DNA of 64,000 nt from Agrocybe praecox (Eukaryota; Basidiomycota; Agaricomycetes; Agaricales; Agrocybaceae): assembly GCA_964017145.1 (NCBI GenBank), contig OZ024847.1, positions 868,001 through 932,000 of the forward strand, written 5' to 3'. The position numbers and the translations under genes were made by a program. Shown piece by piece: positions 49,540 through 61,043 of the stretch (its first letter is position 1; the number at the start of each line of letters is the position of its first letter). The notes below the pieces were generated by a model that saw only the letters and a list, made by a program, of their open reading frames with translations, was not told the DNA's origin and did no database searches.

Positions 49540-50517
49540 ATGTTCTCCCAACTGTTCGCTGTCGCTGCCCTCGCCGTCTCTGCTCAATGTATGTACCCTT
49601 TTTATGTTGGTTGATATCAACACCAGGGGCTAATCTCTACTGTATCAGCTGTCGTTGCTGCTACACAATGCTCTAGGAGCTACACTATCCAGGCTGGAGA
49701 TTACTGTGACAAGATCTCCCAAGCTCAGAATGTCTCCACGTAAGTAGTTCATAGCGGACATAGCACGGGGCGCGATACTGATGGTTGGTTTCTAGTTATC
49801 AGCTTGCCGTGTCCAACACCGGCAAGTACAAGTCTGACTGCTCTGACCTCAAAATCGGTGGTCAGCTTTGCCTTGCCTTGAATTCCCAGGAAGACTGCTC
49901 GACCACTTACGTCGTCGCTCCTGGAGACACCTGCCTCAAAGTTGCATCGAACCATCAATTGAACACCACCATCCTCTACCTCAATAACCCTCAGATTGAT
50001 GAGACCTGCAGCAACATTTACATTGGAGAGGTCAGTATCCATCATGCCATCTTTTTTTGTTAGTCCTGCCGTACTACCCCTGGGTGTACGCACAGCCGCT
50101 CCTATCAAAGCTAAATGGAGCGGTAATGAATTCATCTTACTTTGCTTATCACGTTTACGAAAAGAAAGGTGGTGTACTAATGAATTCATCTGATAGGTTC
50201 TTTGCGTCTCCGACAAGGTTCAAGTGTCTGCTATTCCCGCAGGAGGTGTCGTTGTTCCTGCACCAGGTGCTTCTTCCACCGTTCTCTCCACCACTCCTAT
50301 CTCCAGGCCCACCGCTAGTGTGACCGCCGTTGCCGCCCCAGCTGCTACCACCACTGCCAAGGCTACCGCCAGTTCCAACAACGACGATGATACCTGCGAC
50401 GACGATGACTCGTCCAGCGACAACAACAACAACGGCAGCAGCGACGATGCCGACTGCGACGACGACTCTGCTGATGACGATAACGACGATGACCTCCCCT
50501 TCTGCGACGAACTCTAA
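49540..50517 (+). CDS. Secreted protein with two LysM domains and an acidic tail
   Basis: Predicted secreted chitin- or glycan-binding protein. Four exons fit exactly: 49540-49588, 49649-49739, 49796-50030 and 50197-50517, giving 231 residues. Residues 1 to about 20 (MFSQLFAVAALAVSAQSVVA) form a signal peptide. LysM 1 covers about 26-70 (SYTIQAGDYCDKISQAQNVS) and LysM 2 about 84-130 (TYVVAPGDTCLKVASNHQLN, then YLNNPQID). Paired cysteines occur in both. The remaining third is a Val/Ala/Pro/Thr-rich linker and then a tail dominated by Asp, Ser and Asn with three scattered Cys, ending LPFCDEL. Fungal LysM proteins commonly bind chitin and mask it from host or competitor enzymes, but a cell-wall role is equally possible here. 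The last intron (166 nt) is longer than the others and carries a 14-bp direct repeat. Confidence 0.92.
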
Positions 50518-51716
50518 ATGGATGAATTGCTTTTGTAGCAATCTTTTCTGTTTAGTCATCCCATCATAGACATAATTTCGCATCATCGTTATCATCACCA
50601 ACACCCTTCCATCCCCTACATACATTACGCATCATACATAAAACGGATCCTCACCAGCATTTTCTTGGCCTCCTTCCCCTATACCTCGACCACACCGTTT
50701 TTGTCCTTCCTTCTTGTCTGACCGGTTCTTGGAGGAAACGAAAAAGAATCAGTCGGCTAGAATACCGCTCACATCTTTCTCTTTCCTCTCTTTTTGCCTG
50801 CATCGTTTGATATTTCTATCTTTATACCTTACAGTATTGGTCATCATTCTTATGGACGCCTTTTTGGGTCCACGTTACGCGTTTTTACTCACGACATGCT
50901 AGCCTGTTGCGATCCCGCATTTTCCTCTTCCCTCTTCTGCAATTCGTCCGTCCTTTGGTGACGGGTAGCGTATCGTCTTTACTTACTACTACGTATATAC
51001 CTGGCTTCGGTCCAGAGGATCGATGCAAGGGTACTTTATGTTTGATATTACTCTTTTTGTCGGACCTTTCGTCTGTTTTTTTGTTGGAGATTGGTCTCTG
51101 TGAGCCAGTCTTCATAAATAAAACGATTAACCCTTCGATCATTCTCGTCATGTGTTAGAACAAGCTGTGACTTGCTTTTTGATATGGAACCCCATCAAGG
51201 TTTTTCCCTTGTTTCGCCAGCGCGATCAGGTGCGATCGCCGGGACCTGGTAACTGATCTTTTCACACAGATCCCGGTGACCAACCGTTGTTTTTTCAAAC
51301 AAAAAAAAAGATCAGATCGACGAGAGTGCTCAGCGTGTACATATTTGCTGAGGGGTTCGGGCAGGCAGGTACGTTAGGAATCTACTCTGTAACGAGAATT
51401 TATTATTATTATTGAAAACTTGTGTTGATTATGATATCATACAGTGTGTCGGAGTAAATCTCGTTCCTACTCCTGATGACAGATGTTGATCAACCTCGAG
51501 TACGAGTCCAACCAATGAAGAACGAGAAACTGCCTGGAATACTACGAAGATTATTCCATATGTTTTCAACAAGGCTGCAGATGATAATGGGACGACAATT
51601 CATATTCATTTTCACATTCTTATAAGTATATCGCACACACGAGTCCGCGAACACGGACATGCTACATACATGCTGATATACTATATTCTATAATTCTTTC
51701 AAATTCAAATTCAAGT
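50518..51716. other. Intergenic, LysM 3' region and reductase 3' region
   Basis: 1.2 kb between the LysM stop and the stop of the minus-strand reductase. Pyrimidine-rich over 50.6-51.0 kb. Open frames here (for example 50885-51158 on both strands) overlap one another and have no recognisable domain. Confidence 0.5.
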
Positions 51717-53178
51717 TCAAGCACTAGCCTCCCACTCCTTCCCAAGTGCGACGATAGAATCAATCGCATCCACAAAGGTCTGCTCGGGGGCGTACAAATT
51801 AGTCAATCCCAAGACGGTCCTAGCCTTGGTGGTATCGAGCACAGTGATGGGTCCAGGCAGGGGGGCGAATCCCTCGGGCTTGCACACGGTCGTGAGCTCG
51901 GGGCGGACCTTGATGAGGTGCTCGGCGCCTTCTTTCCATGTGTAGTTGCCCCCATTGACGAGGAAGCGCTTGGTGCCTGGCGCGCTGGGCGGGAGGTCGA
52001 TCGCGAGGACGTGTGCGCGGGCGACGTCGCGCACGTCGGCGACCCAGGGAGGTGCAGTTGGGGGGTAGTGCCCGTTAAGGACCATCCATGGGTAGGTGTT
52101 GGTACCTAGGGGTGAGCCCTTTGTGGGCCTAGGGAGGAGCTTGGTCCATGGGCCGTAGACGAATCCGGGAAGGACTGCAAAAGATGGAGAGAGGAAAAAA
52201 GCAAGTGTGGTAAGTTTAACATTTGGGTTGTTATGTGTCAAGTAGGCTGATTGTACGCACTAGCAGTAATGTCGACGTTGGGGTGCTCCTTGGCGAATTT
52301 CCAGAGTTCTTGTTCAGCGAGAACCTTCAGCGCGAAATAGGCGTAGAAGGGGTCGTCGGGATCGGACTGGGAAGCGATGGCTTCCCATGAAGTTACACCC
52401 CAGTCTATGGAAAACGCACCCAGTCAGATGACCACGAAGGAAATGGCAATGGAAACATGAACTCACCCTCTTCAGTGAGTGTCAAGCCTGCAAATCCAGG
52501 GGCCAAAGATGCTAAAGAAATACCGTGGATTATCAATCGTGTTAACCGGCAATGTCTTTCCTGTACTCACGGTCTGGGACCACGGTTCCGAAACTGCTGG
52601 TTGCTATGATCTTCTTAATGCCGACCTTCTCAGCTTGACGGACGACGTTCATCATGCCGTCGAAGACGGACTGGAAGACAACATTTATGGACCCGTGTAG
52701 CACAGAGAATGGAGTGAAGACGTACGTGCATGACAACGTCGCGGGGGCACTTCCCTGGAAGAGGGGCAGCAACGTGAAGGAGGACATCGATACCTGCAGA
52801 AGGCCATTGAACTTCCTGTGTATGGTACAATGACATCCGACAACAGACCTTTAAGCGCCTCCGTTATGTCGTCAGTAGCGATGTCCTCGACGGGGACCAC
52901 TTCGAAGTTTGGGATGTTTGTCGCTTGGATCGCGGCGATCTTGGCTTTTCTTGCAGTGCTACAAAGAAGATAGAGGTTAGATAACGTACCAGGCTATCTA
53001 CGCGAGACGTCATGAATAGCTTACCCTCTGACGCGGTACCCAAGAGCAAGCAATTGCTCAATGACGTGACCGGCGACGAAACCAGAAGCACCAGTTACCT
53101 AGAAGAAAGTCCAGCGCTCAATGCCCAATCCTCAAGATCCAATATGACGACACCTACAAGGATAAGTTTTCCTGACAT
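51717..53178 (-). CDS. NAD(P)-dependent reductase, dihydroflavonol-4-reductase/aldehyde-reductase-like (extended SDR), copy A
   Basis: Cytosolic extended short-chain dehydrogenase that would reduce a ketone or aldehyde with NADPH. Starts MSGKLILVTGASGFVAGHVI at 53178, where an intron splits the Rossmann motif TGASGFVAG from the first codons. Following blocks: EQLLALGYRVRGTARKAKI, VEDIATDDITEALKGVDVLL, HVAAPLPGK, IKKIIATSSFGTVV, the catalytic YFALK (YxxxK) and VLPGFVYGPWTK; the large last exon ends LGKEWEASA at 51717. About seven introns, about 340 residues, normal for the family. A related gene lies at 61.0-62.4 kb. Not adjacent to the PKS cluster, so a role in that pathway is possible but unsupported. 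Confidence 0.9.
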
Positions 53179-54714
53179 GGTTGGGTTGTAGAAGAGGTTG
53201 TGTTATTTGTTGGGGTGGATGAACGGAGTGAGAGATTCTGGAGAACCACCGGAGAAGATCGAGGGTCTTTTATACTTCTCACCGTCCCGTTTGCTCGACG
53301 TAAACTATAAAAGCTTGCGTATACCTTGACCGGTGATATTATGGAAACCGGTTCCAGCTTACTCGATGGCGGGGAGCAGCCCTACCGTATAAGAGCCACG
53401 TTATCCTGTTTCTGGCAAATAGCCCTCGGGGACCCGGGTAGAAGGAGCAGGCTCCTGTAAGATTAAATCAACAGACACGCGTCCGCTGGTACAATATATC
53501 TGCACAATTGGTATGTTTTTTTTTGGATAAGCATTCGGGCCAGAGTCGCTTGAAAGAGCAGGGCTGTCGGCGATATTTATGATCATGGATCGGCCATTGA
53601 ATATTGAAGTTTTGATGTGGCAGATCAGACTCGTGGATTTTGATATCGAGTAGTGTCTTCGCTCAGTTGATTTCTAACGAGAGGGCACAGATCGGCATGG
53701 AATTTGACGTCCCGTGTGGAATGAACCAATGCGAGAAGTTTTCTGCGCAGTGACGGTGGTCCCTCATGACAGACTCGAGTAATTTGTCTATTTCCGCCCC
53801 TCAGATGCTGCCAATGTGGGATCCTGGGGGGTACATATGCAAGTATATGCAGGATTGACGGGCACGCAGAGCCTAAAAGCCCTAATGAAAGAGTGACGTT
53901 AACCACCAAATGCTAAATGTCCCTGATCGTGATGAAAATTAAGCGCCGGGTTCGGGCAGGTCGAGCTCGAGTCGTTCGGTGAAGCTTACCAACTTCTTTA
54001 CAGCGCGCCGCTTGAGCTAGCAGCTGTAGCCTTCGGCCACGCCAGGATGTTCCCAACTGTGAGAACAATGCAATCTCACTCGTCGTTCTCGGACTTTTCT
54101 TCAGTTTGTGGGGATATTTGCTTTAGAATTCAAGGAATAGGACAGCGGTATGTGCTCTGTCTTGGTGAGAATGCCTGTGAGGCCTGCACAGACACGAAAC
54201 CACCCTAAAAGAGGTGGTATGTTTCTTGAATCATATACGTTTTTAATGTTAATGGAAGTGTAGTGGAACAATTATGTGTAAAAGCGTGGGACAAATAGAT
54301 TCGCAGACCTCGCTGGTTCGAACCTCGATGCTCCCCAATAATTCGGGAGCAATTGATGTCAGAATCCTTTGCACACGAAGAAGCGTTGAGCTCTGACCTC
54401 TCTATTGTCAGAGAACAATAGGAGAAGGAGCTCTTGTTTTGCTTCGCCATTGAACACACCAGAGCGCCTCATGTTTTCTTGTTCTTGTGATGCAGAGAAG
54501 ATTGGAGAGTTGGTATTGTACATGATGTGTTGTATTGATTCCAAGTTGAATCCTAAACGTGCATAAACGACGATGCAGTTAAACTTCCTTGTTCATGTTG
54601 AAATTTCGCATTCAATCGAGTAAGGTAGGAAACAGCTAATTGCTATTATTCACAAGCAATATAGATCTGGAGCTAGACGGAAAATCTACGGCACCAATGA
54701 AAGTAATGTACTGC
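53179..54714. other. Intergenic
   Basis: 1.5 kb upstream of reductase A. No gene supported. A GGTTCGAACCTC word at about 54.31 kb resembles a tRNA B box, but no cloverleaf can be drawn around it. Confidence 0.5.
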
Positions 54715-55300
54715 CACTGCAAGAAATCCCATTTCTGAGATTATGCACCGCCGGACTGTCTTTAGCATTGTCCCCCGGACCCTTTCTAACGGGTCACAAC
54801 AGGACTCGTTGTGACACAATGTGCAAAGACGGCGACCTCGCCGACGCCCGACGCCCGACGCCCGACGCGTCGCGTATGCCACTCGTTCGACGTCGACCTT
54901 GTGCTCGACGTTGGTAACAGTATTGGTCCGCCTGTAGTTCTCAGAGCAGCAATTTCCTGCCGTGTCTTTGTATGTCCGCCAATGCTGCCAGACTCCCATG
55001 AGTGTCCGATGGCGAGTCCTTCGACATTACTCTTCAGCACAGGTGAGCCTTCGCTTCGGCATTAGTTACTCCGCAGCAACATTGCGTCGAGGATGGGCAC
55101 CGCAATGGTCGGCGCACTTGGTCGACAACGCTCACGAAGCAGCCGTTCGGGCAATTGAGCGTCGGTGGTGATGACGACATCGTCAACAATGCCGACTCCG
55201 AATGCCCCTGTCACGCACCAAGGTCAATTGTTCGGGGGACAGTCCCGCGAACAGTCCCGCGGATTTCAATCTCAGAAATGAGATGCCCTCTGCCACTGAC
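54715..55300. mobile_element. MITE-like element with imperfect terminal inverted repeats
   Basis: The left end (54715-54779) and right end (55233-55298) are inverted copies. Read from inside outward, both contain CGGGGGACA, then ACAGTCC, GCGG and AATCTCAGAAATG at the same spacing without gaps. The interior of about 450 bp has no coding sequence and includes a CGACGCC tandem run near 54.84 kb. Size and structure suit a non-autonomous DNA transposon. I could not identify a clear target-site duplication. Confidence 0.65.
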
Positions 55301-56364
55301 AGGTCGATTCCCAGGGAAATGATATTTCGAAGCCGATTCAGACTCAGAGCAGACCATAATTAATCGCCGATTTAAAAGTATCTGTCATTGCGCAACGTTG
55401 GCGCAAACGAGGATGACAAACGCAAAAACACACACACTCTCTCAAAGGTTGTTGTAGTATATACAACCCTCAGTATAACCCTCTGGCTGCAAAATGTTTT
55501 ACGAAGTACATAAATATTTTTACAGGTAGAGAGTACGTTTAAAACTCAACGTGAAACTTCTTCTGGCAGGTCCTCCTATCCTCGGGATGGAAGAAATAAT
55601 AATAAGGGAAGAAATATGGATAATATCCCTACCGAAACTTCCTAGTACTTGCAAAAAAAACCGGCCTAAACCTCTTCTATGTTACTGTTACTGCTCCAAG
55701 TTTCTTTCTCGATGTGGATATTGTGAGAGGTATCAGTTGCTTTGGTACTTCCTATGGACAGCCCCGTGTCTACGGATCCCATCGAGCCTGAGTTATTCAT
55801 ACCAAGCGGCAGTCTAGATAGTCCTGCTGCTTTTGGTCTATACGAAGAAATGATTGTCGATGGTTCATATGACCGGCGGAGTCCGACTCGAACAACAACT
55901 TTCAAAGTCGGTACAATTGCCTACGACACAGTTTGTCAGAAAAAATATCTATGGTAAGGCATATCATGTAGTGTTATAAAAATTGACATATAACATGTAA
56001 TTATTAGCACCAAGTTTGTAGGTGACCGTGCATAATAAGATGAGATTTCTTGTAGAAAGATATTTTACATATAAAATTGAATGGCATTTGGGGATGAGGA
56101 TAGAACTTGAATAGAACATAATAAAAATGGGAGCACATTTTTATTGCCGCTGCCCTACTTTGACCGCGAGGAGTTAACCGAAGGTTGACGACAAGCGGCC
56201 ACCAAATCACAGAGGGCTTTAGCATCCCAAAAAAAAATTGGTAGAAGCAAGTTGTAAGAAATAAAACGCAGAGAGAGTAATCAAGTACGTAGAAAAAATA
56301 GGGACTCGTATTGCCACATCAACGGCCTCAAACCAAGTGAAAGTGGAAGATGCACATTGCAGTC
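55301..56364. other. Intergenic
   Basis: About 1.1 kb before the 3' end of DUF6534 copy 7. A frame at 55742-55957 and its antisense partner are unrecognised. Nothing else seen. Confidence 0.5.
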
Positions 56365-57652
56365 TCAAGGTTTCATGCTGAGAGGAGATGTAGGGCTGTC
56401 GTAGCTTTTTTCCATAGATGTCTTGCTTATTCTGTCCAATTCCATATCGAGAGACGTAGGCTGCCTACTATCCGACGTGCTGAGCCCCATGCCTCGATTT
56501 CCACCATCGAATACGATCGCCGAGTGAGGTTTTCTGCCGTGTCTCACCGCCGTTGATATGGAATCATCAATACTGCCCGAATGGATGTACACCCCCAGCC
56601 TGACGTTGCGATATACATGACAGGCCATGGAGTTCATGAGAACAATGTTTGGGACGCCAATGAAAGACCTATATACCACAGGTATCGAAGTGTTGAAAAA
56701 CAGCGCGGCAGTAACGAGGTTGAGGGTAATGGTGGTCCTAGGAAATAAAATTTTAGCCTCGCAGTTTGATAAGACAGTAAGACATTACTAACAAGTAGTA
56801 TGCCTGCCCATCTTTCAAGATCGTCCTAGAGAAATAAGGGAGATGGTGTCCGAATACCATAACTTTCAGGTTGTTGTGAATACTTTGCTGTACATGGGCA
56901 TTCTGCCATAATCTCCAGCTAGTAGCACAGAAAATGAAGGTATCATTGATGAAGGGAATGATGCAGGCCGTAGAAACGTATGGTTCCAGACGATAATTGA
57001 TGCAATAGTCCGTGATTCCAATGTTCATCGCACTGACACCTATCGCTGGTGTTATTGACCCCGCAACCACAGTCAACCACATGAAGAAAAAGAAGGCGAT
57101 AATCTTCTTGTTCCTGTCGTACATAGCCTTGATGCGAAAAAAGAATAAAAGGGATGTTGATGGTATAACAATCGGATATAGTGATTGCATTAGATGCGAG
57201 TTCTCGCAGTGTGATACAGGTGCAGCTGGGAATCAAGTAAGACGTTAGCACAGCGAACCGAACACCTAAAGCGGACTTACTTTGAATGATAGTGATTCCT
57301 AAAAGATACACCAAAGCTGACAACCTAAATTACATCGTTAGCAGGGTTTTTTCGTTGAAAGAAAAGGGTTGAAGAGCCATTACCTTGAAATGACATATAC
57401 AATCAGGGGCATAGTAATCCGATTACGCATCAACATCCTCAAATCCCTTTGAAGGTTCATAAGAATATCCCAAATCAAAACCTGCAAAGAAAAATGCCTA
57501 TAAGACCCCACCAGTACGGACAGAAAACCAAAACATACGGATGTCGATCCAACTAGCACGTACGTCGATACTGTGATCTGGAACGCAAGGTCAGGAGGAA
57601 AAAAAGCCATCGGTGTGAGCGGGTTAGGAAGTTCTAGCGACACATTAGCCAT
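56365..57652 (-). CDS. DUF6534-type seven-transmembrane protein (copy 7)
   Basis: Starts MANVSLELPNPLTPMAFFPP at 57652; an in-frame ATG six codons upstream is possible. Next exon: WDILMNLQRDLRMLMRNR ending YVISR. The large exon holds PSTSLLFFFRIKAMYDRNKK, FFFMWLTVVAG, NIGITDYC and PFINDTFIFCATSWRLW, ending FSRTILKDGQAYYL near 56.80 kb. The last exon has RSFIGVPNIVLMNSMACHVY, RNVRLGVY and a polar tail ending SPLSMKP at 56365. The head and the short tail resemble copy 1 (MASNATAPQLPNPFTPMAF) more than the plus-strand array, so copies 1 and 7 appear to form a second subgroup. Diverged positions include MACHVYRNVRLG in place of MACRVFRNTKLG. No broken frame seen. Confidence 0.86.
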
Positions 57653-58615
57653 GGTGACGGCCGCCAACAAGCAACTTCAACACAGGAGGGAGGGAAGGAA
57701 GACGAGCACAATATGTGCTAGTTACGTTCAGCGAGAACCCGCATTTCAACAAACCAATGTAAGCACATTAATATACCAAACTAACGCTAGAAGCACTGTA
57801 TTTTTCCACAGCGAGGTTGTCCAAATATTCATCATCATCAGGATTGCTCCAACAAGATTGCGCAGTCCTCCAAATTTATTTTGAACTGGATAATAATAAT
57901 AGATTTTATTTCATTGTACAAACCAGAATTGTGCGAAGTTCCATGTACGCCGCATTTGTAAAGCTATCTGATCGGCGTGAATTCAGGAACCAAATTTTAA
58001 AATAGAAATCCGACCTTTGTTTTTTTGCAGTCGAATGTTTCTGCTAGACTGCTACCCGAGAGACGAAGTTCACGTGAGAGACATTTACTACGCTTTGAGG
58101 GCATGGAGTTCGATGAGGCCCCCTTTAAAGAACGCTTCTCAACTTTCACAATAGGATCACATCAAAAACTCGTCGCTTAATTAATTACCAGTGGTTTATA
58201 TGGGCGCTTGCCTAATGGATTGTTTATAAGTATAGTACATCATCTCCGTCAATACCGAAGACAAATTAAGGAACAAAACAAGTTTGAAATCACAGTCGGC
58301 GGGTGAACTAATACTAACCAATCTAAGCCCACACCTTCTTTCCACACTCGTGTAGCCAACTTGAACTCAATTCTCGTTTTACTAACTGTACCTCCTTCGT
58401 TATTTATCCCTACCGCTCTAATATTATGCGTACGGGCAGAGTCTCAAATGTGTCAGAGGGTCACATTTAGCGGGGATGAAAGAAGTCGAACCTGCGTGCT
58501 TGTCGTTGCATTCTGCACACCCGCGGAATTCTGATTTCGAGCTCCTCAAGAGCTCCTCCTGTATGATGCGCACCATGTTATGACGTACTAGACTTGGACA
58601 ATTTAAAATATAAAA
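57653..58615. other. Intergenic
   Basis: About 1 kb between divergent genes, AT-rich, no gene recognised. Presumably holds the promoter of DUF6534 copy 7. Confidence 0.5.
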
Positions 58616-60704
58616 ATGGTTCCAATCTTCACTGAAATGCTATGCAACTTCTATGCCATATGTAGACTGTTAACGGCAGCCATTTACAAGTTCTCCGCTA
58701 CATATAACTTGAAGACTGGAAAGATCATGGTCCTTCCATCAGACGCCCGGGATGAGTGGCTGCGGAATGATTCGTTGATTGATTATGCCACATCAGAAAA
58801 GGTTCGCCTCAACTACTCTCATGGCAGTTGTACCGTGTGTAATCTATATTAATAGCAGACGTAGTGTCAGTCAGACATATTGGCTCATCGATGCCGTAGT
58901 ACCAACGGATGGAACTGAGAGTCCACTTTTGGATCAATACAAGCTATCACTCAATGTCTGGTCTTTGTGCTTATAAGTTTCTTTCCATAGCCTCGTCTTA
59001 AATAACGACACTACCGAACATTAGGGGGGATCCACGGTAGCCAACTTTTAGCCCAACTTTTGATTCCGATCACAAAAAGTTGGGAACCAAAAGTTGGCCA
59101 ACTTCCGAAAGTCGACTCGGAGCTCGCGAGCACGACTTTCGATCCAACTTTTACAGCCGAGATGGCTGTTTTACCTCTAACTCATTTAAATATGATCAGA
59201 CTTCCCCCCTGATATTTTCAAACTCTGTGTATTGTAGTCTTGCTAATATGGCTGTAAGAAAAATTCACGATTAATAGTCGGAGATCGAACGTGAAAGAAA
59301 TACTTTCCGTCCATTGCCAGTAAGTTTGATTAATTGACGGCTAGCGGGCCATTCACACCATCTCGTGGCTGATCATAGCGTTCACGTTTGGCAGAAGTCA
59401 CTCCGGACGTCTTCGCAAATAACCGTATTTCTTCAGCGATAGATTGTGGCAAGAACCATCAGGATATCATACAGAAGTGAGTTCGGAAGCGTGTCTCGGC
59501 CCCAAAAAGCTGATGCTTAGGTACATTAGGCCGGACGACAAATTCGTTGACACCAATGGAATCGCCGCAAGTGTACCGTACTTGTAAGCCTCTTTTCACG
59601 ACTGGTGTCGGAGGGTGAAATCATCGTTGATCATCATTGATTATAGCACTGATGAAGTCGTCAAATCTTCTGGATATCTCTACGAGTCTTTGATAGATCG
59701 TAACTTTGTGGAGCATGAGGACCCATCCCACACACCATTCAATTTGGCATACCGAACCAAACTACCTGTATTTGCGTGGTTAGAAGCCAATGAAAACGAG
59801 AGCAGGCGAAATCGCTTCGGTATTGCCTTTGAAGGCGCCAGCAAATGATGCCCCCCGATGCTACTTTGATGGGTATGTTGTTGTCATCATTGAAATACGA
59901 TGTGCTCAACGAAATAACGTAGGTTATAACTGGAGTTCCCTCCTGCCAGAAAGCGTCATTGTCGATGTTGGAGGAGGCATCGGAACTGAATCCATGATAG
60001 TAGCCAAGGCCAATCCAGGACTCAAATTCGTCGTACAGGATGCCAAGCCAGTTGTTGCTGACGGTATCGAAATAAGTAATGTACTTCAGAAAGCATTGCT
60101 CTATATTGAACGGCATCGTTTCAGTACTTCAAAGCGAAGTACCCCGAAGGTACGGACAAGTTACCTTCCAAGGTCAGTGAATTCTAGTCCCCACCAGTCA
60201 TGTTCCAAAATTCGATTGACCGATGAATTATAGCCCATGATTTTATGACGCCTCAACCGATACAAAACGCCAGAGTTTATTTCTTGCGCATGATTCTTCA
60301 CGACTGGCCAGACGCTACATGTATCAAGATACTCCAGAACCTTCGGAAGTCAGCGACACCAGACACAGAGGTAATCGTTACGCTTGTCCGCCGGAAACAA
60401 TAGCAGAGAAGGATATACCAGGTGCTATTGGGAAAATACCTCCGGCACCTCTTCTCCCGAATTTAGGCCATGCATGAATTTTTAGCTATATGGTAGACAT
60501 CCAGGTAAGTCTTGGAATCATCAGCTCGTAGTATAATGTGTTTGACTCCAGGCATAGATGGCGGTTATGTTAAATATCTTGGAAAGGACAGTCGGGCAAT
60601 TTGCAGCACTATTCGAGAAGTCGGGATGGAAGATGAAAGAGGTCCTCCGGATGCCTGAGTCGCCAGTAACTTGGCATAAGGTTTTAGCGGTGCCTATCCA
60701 GTAA
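58616..60704 (+). pseudogene. Decayed fungal O-methyltransferase
   Basis: SAM-dependent O-methyltransferase of the plant/fungal type, no longer intact. Recognisable pieces in order: FANNRISSAIDCGKNHQDII (about 59.42 kb); KFVDTNGIAASVPYL up to a donor; TDEVVKSSGYLYESLIDRN and FNLAYRTKLPVFAWLEANEN (59.65-59.83 kb); a frameshift, then MMPPDATLMG; YNWSSLLPES with the SAM-binding VIVDVGGGIGTESMIVAKAN (59.93-60.02 kb); the catalytic-type LRMILHDWPD (about 60.28 kb); RYACPPETIAEKDIPGA in a shifted frame; PAPLLPNLGHA followed by an in-frame stop where an Asn is usual; and the C-terminus LFEKSGWKMKEVLRMPESP ending at 60704. Breaks: a one-base loss before MMPPDA near 59.85 kb, a deletion with frameshift near 60.38 kb and the stop near 60.47 kb. 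The N-terminal part (from 58616) is uncertain and contains a hairpin element. Confidence 0.8.
59039..59100. mobile_element. CCAACTTTT hairpin / MITE-type terminal sequence
   Basis: AGCCAACTTTTAGCCCAACT (from 59039) and its inverted copy (59074-59100, reading GGCCAACTTTTGGTTCCCAA on the other strand) form a near-perfect hairpin with a loop of about ten bases. A further CCAACTTC and ATCCAACTTTTAC follow to about 59.15 kb. Repeated CCAACTTTT words of this sort are typical of non-autonomous DNA transposon ends. It lies within the N-terminal part of the decayed methyltransferase and may have contributed to its loss. Confidence 0.6.
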
Positions 60705-61043
60705 TAGTCCATCCCATGTATTGTGCTGTTTTTGAGAAATCCTCTTGTTGATGAACTGTTTCATGATACAAAGTAAAAGGACGGTCAGAGAGTATTTGTG
60801 GTTCAGCCAGGATATGGAGAATTTAAAATTTAGATCTCCGATTATATTGCATGATGCCGAAAACATACGTTTTCGGCACTTGCGACTTTGCCTAACAACA
60901 ACTCCTGACTACTGCAACAAACCTGTAGGTTGTGGCCAAGTTGAAGAGTAAGATAGCTCTGTATAGAGTCTTGTTTAACTTGGAAGATTAAAATTACAGG
61001 TTTACGTATCGATTTGTTATCAGTGCTGCCTTGAATTGTGAAG
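60705..61043. other. Intergenic
   Basis: 339 bp between the methyltransferase remnant and the stop of reductase B; nothing recognised apart from a short ATACGTTTTCGGCA-type palindrome near 60.87 kb. Confidence 0.5.

Noticed and set aside
50155..50625. 156-codon minus-strand frame opposite the LysM tail
   Set aside because: It is the antisense of the acidic low-complexity exon, giving Val/Gly-rich repeats.
54290..54340. Possible tRNA at GGTTCGAACCTC
   Set aside because: The T-arm stem does not pair and no acceptor or anticodon arm can be drawn.
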